A stretch of 21,186 nt of DNA, from the NCBI GenBank assembly GCA_039714175.1, contig JBDLJV010000017.1, positions 1-21,186 on the forward strand, written 5' to 3'. Of this stretch, positions 16,601 through 21,186 are shown piece after piece. Positions within the stretch are counted from its first letter, which is position 1. Every line of letters starts with the position of its first letter. Below the pieces are notes generated by a model. That model ran no database searches and was not told where the DNA came from. It was given only the letters and a program-made list of their open reading frames with translations. The stretch comes from B3-G11 sp039714175. GTDB taxonomy: Bacteria; Actinomycetota; Acidimicrobiia; Spongiisociales; UBA5794. A program made the position numbers and the translations under genes.

Positions 16601-18443
16601 TGAGGAGACCATCACCGTCGTCGCCTGAGTCGTAGACAGGGTCGACCGCAGGATCGGAGTCGGTGACAGACACGTCATTGATATCGAGGTTTCCGTTGTT
16701 GGTCACGAGGTATGTCCATGTGACAGGTTCCCCGACGAGGATGTAGGGGCCAGGGGCAGCGGATACTGATACACCGTTGACCAGCTTGTCGAGGATGATC
16801 AGCGGGTTGGCACCCCAGTAATTGGACGGGTCGTCATCCGACGCGTCGGGCAGCGCCGGAAAGCCGGGTGGGTTAGCCGGTGGTGACGCCGTGACTGAGC
16901 CGAGGTTCGTGTACTGGCCGACTGTGGCGGGGCCGGTTGCCTCATAGGTCCAGGTCTCGCCGGGGTTCAGGACGTTGTCGCCGTCGTCGCCGGAGACATA
17001 TGTCGGTGTCAGCCCCTGGTCATCGGTGACCACGACCGTCGGCAGATCGATATTTCCGGTATTCGTCACCTCATAGGTCCACGTCACGGGTGGTCCAAAC
17101 GCGAGCAGCGTCTCGCCGGGTGCCGTGTCGGAGTCCTGACCGTTGGTCAGCTTCTCGATATCGACGGCAGGCTCTGCTCCGAAGTAGTGGGACACATCGT
17201 CGTCGGTAACTCGTATGCCGGAGGGAGGAGCACCGGACACATGGCCCGTGTTGGTGTACTGGCCTGGTGTGGCCGTACCGCTGGCGCTGCAGGTCATGGA
17301 CTCACCGGGTGCGAGCGGACTGCCCGGACAAGAAACAGTCACCCCTGGGTCGGAGTCGGTCACGAAGATGCCGCTCAAGATGAGATCGCCCGTGTTCTCC
17401 ACCTCATAGCTCCAGTACACGGTGTCTCCAACGGCGACGTACGGACCGGTGGGGGTGTCCGCGTCTTCCCACGGTCCGGTCGGGGATGGGCCGGTTGATT
17501 TCTCGACGCTGATTGATGCCGTACAGAGCTGAGCAGCGATCTCAGTCAGGGCAGTAGTGAGCGTGGCCGGATCGGGCACCTCGTAGATGTCATGCGTGGC
17601 GACATCGAACGTGCCCGCTCCGTTGTACACATCGCTACCGGTCACGAGTGACAGCCGGTCGAGAGATGCAACCGATGAGAGCTCAGGTCCAACGGTGACG
17701 GCCAGGATGTGAGAGCCTTGGGCCTTGATGCCGTTCGCGGTCGTGACGGCGTGATCGGTGGCGACTTCGTTGGTTGCTCTCCGGTTCTCGTTCCGGTCAA
17801 GCTCCATCTTGTTCAGGTACTCGAAGTCTGTGACATGGCGTGCCTGCGGCCCGTCGTCCCTGATGCGTCGCGTCGGTTCACCGGCAACGAGGAACAACGT
17901 GAGATGAGGTGTCGATGCGCTCGGACGGACGGAGAAATTCGGGTTACCCGACCGGAATGCGTCCTCCCAGTTCTCCGCGAAGCGCGGATCGTAGCCGGTG
18001 TCCATATAGGCATCGAGATCCGGCTTCGTCGCATCGGTGATCGGAATGTATGCACCCTCGGGAGCTCCGCCGATCGATGGACGTCTGGCGAACCCGGAGA
18101 ACTCGGTCGTAGAGATCGTTGAACCTGTGTTGTTCATTGCTGACGTGAAGGCTTTGACCGCATCCCTCACGTTCTGCCCAGCTCCCGCATCATCGACAGA
18201 TCTGGACTCGTCGAGGATGAGGAGCACATCGAGCCCGCATGCCGGTGCGAGATCAGGGTTTGTGATTGGCGTTTCCAGTGGGTCACGTGCCGCCACGGGT
18301 GCAGCGTCTGTCATCACGAGCGTGGTCGCGAGGAGGGCGACAAGGCTGAGGAGAGCGGTTCGGTGGCGCCAAGACCCTGCTGTTGTCATAGGTGAGGAAC
18401 CAATTCTGGAGCGGAGCATTTGGCAATTATCGTCAGTTCTCAT
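13641..18443 (-). CDS. giant sortase-anchored surface protein: VWA, DUF11/DUF7507-like repeats, SdrD-B-like domain
   Basis: 1600 residues. A signal peptide (hydrophobic core about 30-45, likely cleaved near PVAA) is followed by a von Willebrand A domain (about 65-305) with MIDAS motif D78-E-S80-R-S82. Nine repeats of 114-122 residues follow (about 310-1355), each opening like DIEKxTNG and ending SxYFG. A divergent tenth repeat (about 1356-1460) comes next, then an SdrD/Cna-B-like domain (about 1462-1555, starting IGDTVFYDENENGVQD). The end is LPATG (1563-1567), a membrane helix and an RRR tail, so sortase should fix it to peptidoglycan. The architecture suggests a stalked adhesin with a VWA tip. 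The start is uncertain: ATG at 18443 lies 15 nt after a strong AGGAGG, and M19 would give a more compact signal peptide. No sortase gene is in the window. Confidence 0.85.
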   Translation of the reverse strand: MRTDDNCQMLRSRIGSSPMTTAGSWRHRTALLSLVALLATTLVMTDAAPVAARDPLETPITNPDLAPACGLDVLLILDESRSVDDAGAGQNVRDAVKAFTSAMNNTGSTISTTEFSGFARRPSIGGAPEGAYIPITDATKPDLDAYMDTGYDPRFAENWEDAFRSGNPNFSVRPSASTPHLTLFLVAGEPTRRIRDDGPQARHVTDFEYLNKMELDRNENRRATNEVATDHAVTTANGIKAQGSHILAVTVGPELSSVASLDRLSLVTGSDVYNGAGTFDVATHDIYEVPDPATLTTALTEIAAQLCTASISVEKSTGPSPTGPWEDADTPTGPYVAVGDTVYWSYEVENTGDLILSGIFVTDSDPGVTVSCPGSPLAPGESMTCSASGTATPGQYTNTGHVSGAPPSGIRVTDDDVSHYFGAEPAVDIEKLTNGQDSDTAPGETLLAFGPPVTWTYEVTNTGNIDLPTVVVTDDQGLTPTYVSGDDGDNVLNPGETWTYEATGPATVGQYTNLGSVTASPPANPPGFPALPDASDDDPSNYWGANPLIILDKLVNGVSVSAAPGPYILVGEPVTWTYLVTNNGNLDINDVSVTDSDPAVDPVYDSGDDGDGLLNVGETWTFIATGIATVGQYQNTGTANATEPSTGFVITSFDDEFYFGAITDVDIEKYTNGEDVIAPPGPYILAGDSVTWTYDITNNSNVPLSNISVTDDQAVTVTCPSTTLDVDGTMTCEAAGPATAGQYTNIGSVTASPPANPPGIAPLPDVEDDDTSNYFGVDPAIDIEKATNGQDADTAPGPYLVYPSPPGSVTWTYEVSNTGNVDLTNVVVTDDQGVTPSYVSGDDTDLDVLNVGETWVYEATGDVILGQYTNEGTVTAASPTGLDVTDADLSHYFGLTALIDIEKYTNGEQADVPSAALDILVGDPITWTYEVTNPGNQDLTDITVTDDQGVTPAYVSGDDGDGLLNPGETWVYEATGTATAGAYANQGQVNATDVTGNIVGDIDASNYYGVDPSLEIDKATNNASVDSAPGPYIPVGDPITWTYEVTNTGNVDLATITVDDSDPTVTPLYVSGDDGDGILNPGETWIYEANGTAVAGQYQNTASATGIEPNLELGLASTDDEWYFGVETAIDIEKFTNGADVSAPPGPYIPVGDPVTWTYEITNNSNVPLHDIGIVDDQGVIVACPLTTLEPGDTMSCEAEGTAIAGQYTNVGTVTASPPENVPGFAPLPDVSDFDVSRYFGSDPGIEIAKSTNGEDADTAPGPYVSVGASVNWAYEVTNTGNVDLSAVSVSDDQGLTPTFASGDDGDGILNPGETWVFEATGTAGFGQYANIGSATAAPPVGPDVTDEDPSHYFGTDSSIAIDKSPDSAYIQSGSPHTFTITVTNTSNAVLVDVAVADPLVPACDAAVGSLQPGEVVSYECTVNSVTTVINNVAEVTGSDPGGGVVTASDEAFVGPWNIAGTGTIGDTVFYDENENGVQDADEAGVAGAVVTITYLDGSNMQASYTTDASGRYTAVGLVDGNYLVELDLSSVEGELTTASSYTIALAVGEVRSDANFGIHDALPATGADTDRIGFAGLMALLFGLLLVISARRREPRAES
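14381..17516 (-). repeat. nine tandem DUF11/DUF7507-like coding repeats
   Basis: Repeat ends, marked by the YFG/YWG/YYG codons, fall near 17181, 16815, 16468, 16119, 15763, 15418, 15072, 14723 and 14381, a period of 342-366 bp. Two subtypes alternate. Repeats 1, 4 and 8 carry a cysteine pair. Repeats 2, 3, 5, 6, 7 and 9 have tyrosines there plus an acidic SGDDGDG-type insert. Repeats 3-5 match 7-9 in order, about 1.39 kb apart. Confidence 0.85.
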
Positions 18444-18458
18444 CAGTATCCACAGAAC

Positions 18459-18464
18459 CCTCCT
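18459..18464 (-). promoter_or_regulatory. strong Shine-Dalgarno with unusually long spacing
   Basis: AGGAGG on the minus strand ends 15 nt before the ATG at 18443, longer than the usual 5-10. An in-frame CTG at 18446 would be 3 nt closer. The site supports translation starting near 18443 rather than at the internal ATG for M19. Confidence 0.4.
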
Positions 18465-18574
18465 GCGGCGAACGGACGCACTAGTCAGTTACGCCCATCG
18501 ATGCGAACAGCTTGGACGGTGAGCTGCTGTCGTGACAACGAGGTTTGCGATAGGTGAAGCCCCCTCCTGCCACC

Positions 18575-18580
18575 TAGGCT
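18575..18580 (+). promoter_or_regulatory. possible -10 of a leaderless transcript
   Basis: TAGGCT fits TANNNT and ends exactly 6 nt before the ATG at 18587, the spacing typical of leaderless actinobacterial genes. The downstream gene has no clear ribosome binding site. No -35 match is seen at the proper distance. The rest of the 143-bp divergent region shows no convincing promoter for the minus-strand gene. Confidence 0.35.
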
Positions 18581-18586
18581 GGTCGG

Positions 18587-21186
18587 ATGCAATTGCAGCC
18601 AGGAAGGGTCTTGCCGGATCGACGGATCGTTTCGGTCGTGCTTGCAGTTGTGGTTGGTCTTGGGTTCATTCTGACCCTGCTCGGTCCTGCGAACGCTGGC
18701 CCTGCAGAATGTGCTCCTTTCGGTGACCGGTGGTTCGATCAACCGACGACCTCTGCAGGCCTCGAGGACGGCAATCCCGTGGGTACGGATCCGAACGCGA
18801 TCGAGCTCTTCTTTCTTTCCGGCCATGCCGGTGCCCTGTACGCGTGGTCGCTGATCGACGACACACTTCAGGTGGAACGAATCGTCATCACCGCGACGAA
18901 CGGCAACGACGTCTTCAACGCTCCGGATCTCCCCACGCAGATCGAGACGCCGCCGAACAGCAAGAACATCATCTTCTGCTTCTCAGAGGTACCTGACCCG
19001 GGCATCGAAGTCAGCAAGACCTCGACTTCGCACCCTGACACCGATGGCGATGGGGTTGCCGATTCAGCGATCTCAGCTCCGGGGACAGTTGACTACACGC
19101 TCGTCGCAACGAATACAGGGAACGTCGAACTCTTGGGTGTGACGGTCACTGATCCGCTGCTACCTGGCCTTACATGCAGTTGGCCCGGATCTGTTGGCGT
19201 GCTACCCGAGGGGGCACAAGTCGTGTGCACCGGGTCGCTCTCTGTTGCTCAAGCCGACATCGATGCGGGCGGCGAGATCGCCAATACCGCCACCGCCGCA
19301 GGGACGGGGGGCAGCCAGGGCGTTGATGACACGGACACGTACGTGATTCCCGTCCTGCGCGATCCGTCGTTGTCCGCGGTGAAGACGTCGACGTCGCATC
19401 CTGATGGGGATGGCGATGGGGCTGCTGATGTCCCGATTTCGTCGCCGGGTACGGTCGACTACACGATCACGGCGACCAATGATGGGAATGTGACGTTGAC
19501 GGGTGTGTCGGTGTCGGACTCCCTGGTGCCGACCTTGGTGTGTGTTCCTGCGTCTCCGGCGACGCTGGCGCCGGGTGCGACCATGAGCTGTACGGGCTCG
19601 TTGTCGGTGGACCAGGCTGACATCGATGCAGGCGGCGACATCGTGAACATCGCGGATGCGACCGGAATTCACGATGGTCGGACCGTTGGCGACTCCGATT
19701 CATATGACATCCCGGTGTTGCGCGATCCCTCGCTGCTCGTGGTCAAGACGTCGACATCGCATCCTGATGGGAATGGCGATGGTGCTGCTGATGTCCCGAT
19801 TTCGTCGCCTGGCACGATCGACTACACGATCACGGCGACCAATGATGGGAATGTGACGTTGACAAGTGTGTCGGTGTCGGATTCTCTGGTGCCGACCTTG
19901 GTGTGTGTTCCTGCGTCTCCGGCGACGCTGGCGCCTGGTGCGGCGATGAGCTGTACGGGTTCGTTGTCGGTGGACCAGGCTGACATCGACGCCGGTGGCG
20001 ACATCATCAATGTCGCAAGCGCGACCGGGCAGCATGCGTCGCTCCAGGTCGGCGATGCCTCGCTGTACGCCGTGCCGATCGAACACGACGCAGAACTCCG
20101 GATCTCCAAGACCTCGACATCGCATCCGGATATCGATGGCGACCAGCGTGCAGACACAGCAATCACGTCGCCGGGGACTATCACCTACGTATTCGTGGTG
20201 ACGAATACTGGGAACGTAACCATCAACGGCGTGATCGTCGACGATCCGAGCATCGCGTCCGCGGATTGCACGACGCCGACTGATCTCGCTCCGGGAGCGA
20301 CGATGTCGTGCACAGGAACGCATGACGTCACCCAGGGTGACATCGACACCGGCCAACCAGTTGTCAACGTTGCCCGAGCGCTCGGGAGGACTGCAACGGG
20401 CGACGAAGTGATAGCGTCCGATTTCTTCATCGTCCCGGTGGTCACAGCTCCAGATCTCGCCGTTGAGAAGACCTCAACTTCGCACCCTGACGCGGACGGA
20501 GACGGAGTCGCGGACACTTCCTTGGCCGGTCCGGCAGTGGTTTCGTACGCGATAACGGTCACGAACACTGGCAACACAACGCTCAGCGGAATCTTGGTCG
20601 ACGATCCGGATATCGATGCACCCGGGCTTGTGTGTACATGGCCGGCAGCTGATGGAGCGCTTGCTCCGGACGACGTCGCGACGTGTACCGGCTCGATCAC
20701 TGTCACCCAGGCGGACTTCGACATCGGAACGGTGCCGCCTCTCGGAAGCGCTCCCGTCGCGGCGCTTGTGAATCAGGTCACGGCATCGGTCGACGAAACA
20801 GCAGCTTCTGACGTGTACATCGTCCCGTTCGAACGAGACCCCGAAATCACGCTCACGAAGGCCTCTCCGACGCACCCGAGCATCCTCGGCGGCTCGGTTG
20901 CTCTGCTACCCATCTCGTCGGCACCGACAATCATCGACTACACGATCGTTGCGACGAACACGGGGAACGTGACGCTCGACTCAGTCTCGATCACGGACAC
21001 GACGCTGCCGTCTCTGTCGTGTGATGCGGATACAGCGGTGCCACCAGGCGAGACGTACACGTGCACCGGGAGCTACGCGGTTACCCAGGCAGACCTTGAC
21101 GCTGGTGTTCCGCTTCTCGGAAGCGGTCCCCTCGTACCGGCTGTGACCAACATTGCGGACGTCACTGCCTTGCATCCGGATTCACT
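18587..21186 (+). CDS. secreted repeat protein with DUF11/DUF7507-like domains (3' end outside the window)
   Basis: 866 codons remain open to the window end with no stop. A signal peptide (about 1-37: RR followed by VVLAVVVGLGFILTLL, then cleavage after GPANA) precedes a domain of about 100 residues that I do not recognise, starting ECAPFGDRWF. From residue 140 six repeats of about 120-130 residues follow; the sixth is cut. Repeats 1-5 start like KTSTSHPDxDGDGxAD, an acidic loop resembling thrombospondin-type or EF-like calcium sites. Each continues with a DUF11 sandwich holding a Cys pair (for example LTC...VVCTG) and the motif QADIDAGG. Repeat 6 has lost the acidic loop (SILGGSVAL). It is divergent from the giant LPATG protein and probably also surface-exposed. 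Its anchor cannot be seen. The start at 18587 is the first ATG and gives a proper signal peptide. Confidence 0.8.
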   Translation, partial: MQLQPGRVLPDRRIVSVVLAVVVGLGFILTLLGPANAGPAECAPFGDRWFDQPTTSAGLEDGNPVGTDPNAIELFFLSGHAGALYAWSLIDDTLQVERIVITATNGNDVFNAPDLPTQIETPPNSKNIIFCFSEVPDPGIEVSKTSTSHPDTDGDGVADSAISAPGTVDYTLVATNTGNVELLGVTVTDPLLPGLTCSWPGSVGVLPEGAQVVCTGSLSVAQADIDAGGEIANTATAAGTGGSQGVDDTDTYVIPVLRDPSLSAVKTSTSHPDGDGDGAADVPISSPGTVDYTITATNDGNVTLTGVSVSDSLVPTLVCVPASPATLAPGATMSCTGSLSVDQADIDAGGDIVNIADATGIHDGRTVGDSDSYDIPVLRDPSLLVVKTSTSHPDGNGDGAADVPISSPGTIDYTITATNDGNVTLTSVSVSDSLVPTLVCVPASPATLAPGAAMSCTGSLSVDQADIDAGGDIINVASATGQHASLQVGDASLYAVPIEHDAELRISKTSTSHPDIDGDQRADTAITSPGTITYVFVVTNTGNVTINGVIVDDPSIASADCTTPTDLAPGATMSCTGTHDVTQGDIDTGQPVVNVARALGRTATGDEVIASDFFIVPVVTAPDLAVEKTSTSHPDADGDGVADTSLAGPAVVSYAITVTNTGNTTLSGILVDDPDIDAPGLVCTWPAADGALAPDDVATCTGSITVTQADFDIGTVPPLGSAPVAALVNQVTASVDETAASDVYIVPFERDPEITLTKASPTHPSILGGSVALLPISSAPTIIDYTIVATNTGNVTLDSVSITDTTLPSLSCDADTAVPPGETYTCTGSYAVTQADLDAGVPLLGSGPLVPAVTNIADVTALHPDS
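19004..21186 (+). repeat. six tandem coding repeats in the plus-strand surface gene
   Basis: Repeats begin at 19004, 19370, 19733, 20096, 20456 and 20846, all in frame, with periods of 366, 363, 363, 360 and 390 bp. The fifth is lengthened by an insertion around PPLGSAP, and the sixth carries the similar PLLGSGP segment, so these two form a subgroup. Confidence 0.85.
19382..20005 (+). repeat. near-identical neighbouring repeat copies (offset 363 bp)
   Basis: Copy one (19382-19642) and copy two (19745-20005) differ at about 17 of 261 positions by my count, many of them silent. The other repeats in the gene are far more diverged in DNA. This indicates a recent duplication or gene conversion between repeats 2 and 3. 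Confidence 0.8.

Noticed and set aside
14381..17516. Regular repeats that might suggest a CRISPR or satellite array
   Set aside because: The period is about 350 bp, the copies are in frame and diverged, and they encode DUF11-like modules.
19202..20875. Antisense open frames rich in RRR and RQRRRRRN-like strings
   Set aside because: They mirror the DGDG and SSPGT coding repeats on the plus strand and have no initiation signals.

Overview
The window is GC-rich, uses GTG as well as ATG starts, and has many tightly packed or overlapping genes. It encodes a PadR regulator, an MscL channel and a giant surface protein ending in an LPATG sortase signal. Together these point to a Gram-positive, high-GC bacterium, most likely an Actinomycetota member; an Acidimicrobiia-like lineage is a guess. 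I see no rRNA, tRNA, CRISPR array, insertion sequence or phage gene.

Layout. (1) 53-4231, plus strand: a compact four-gene operon holding a KamA-type radical SAM/PLP aminomutase, both subunits of a 3-oxoacid CoA-transferase, and a class III aminotransferase. Read as chemistry, this could turn an alpha-amino acid into a beta-amino acid, then a beta-keto acid, then a beta-ketoacyl-CoA. This is the most interesting metabolic unit here. (2) 4310-7024, plus: a SERCA-like P-type cation ATPase, convergent with (3) 7097-8245, minus: an M20 metallo-amidohydrolase. (4) 8373-9643, plus: an AhpD-like CxxC protein translationally coupled to lgt. (5) 9581-11198, minus: MBL-fold hydrolase, VOC protein and mscL, in the order mscL-VOC-MBL. 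The MBL gene overlaps lgt tail to tail. (6) 11293-13369, minus: padR, an apparent HAAS-NfeD fusion, and an SPFH/stomatin gene. A near-consensus promoter with a dyad sits upstream and a perfect 28-bp palindrome lies downstream. (7) 13641-18443, minus: a 1600-residue secreted protein with a VWA domain, nine long DUF11/DUF7507-like repeats plus a divergent tenth, an SdrD-B-like domain, and an LPATG anchor. (8) 18587 to the window end, plus: a divergently transcribed, truncated secreted protein with at least six related repeats.

How the parts relate. Units 1 and 6 look like functional operons. Units 7 and 8 are a divergent pair of repeat-rich surface proteins sharing a 143-bp intergenic region. 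Acidic, possibly calcium-binding loops occur in the repeats of both, at different places in the repeat. All family assignments rest on motif reading and memory of the families; no database search was possible.
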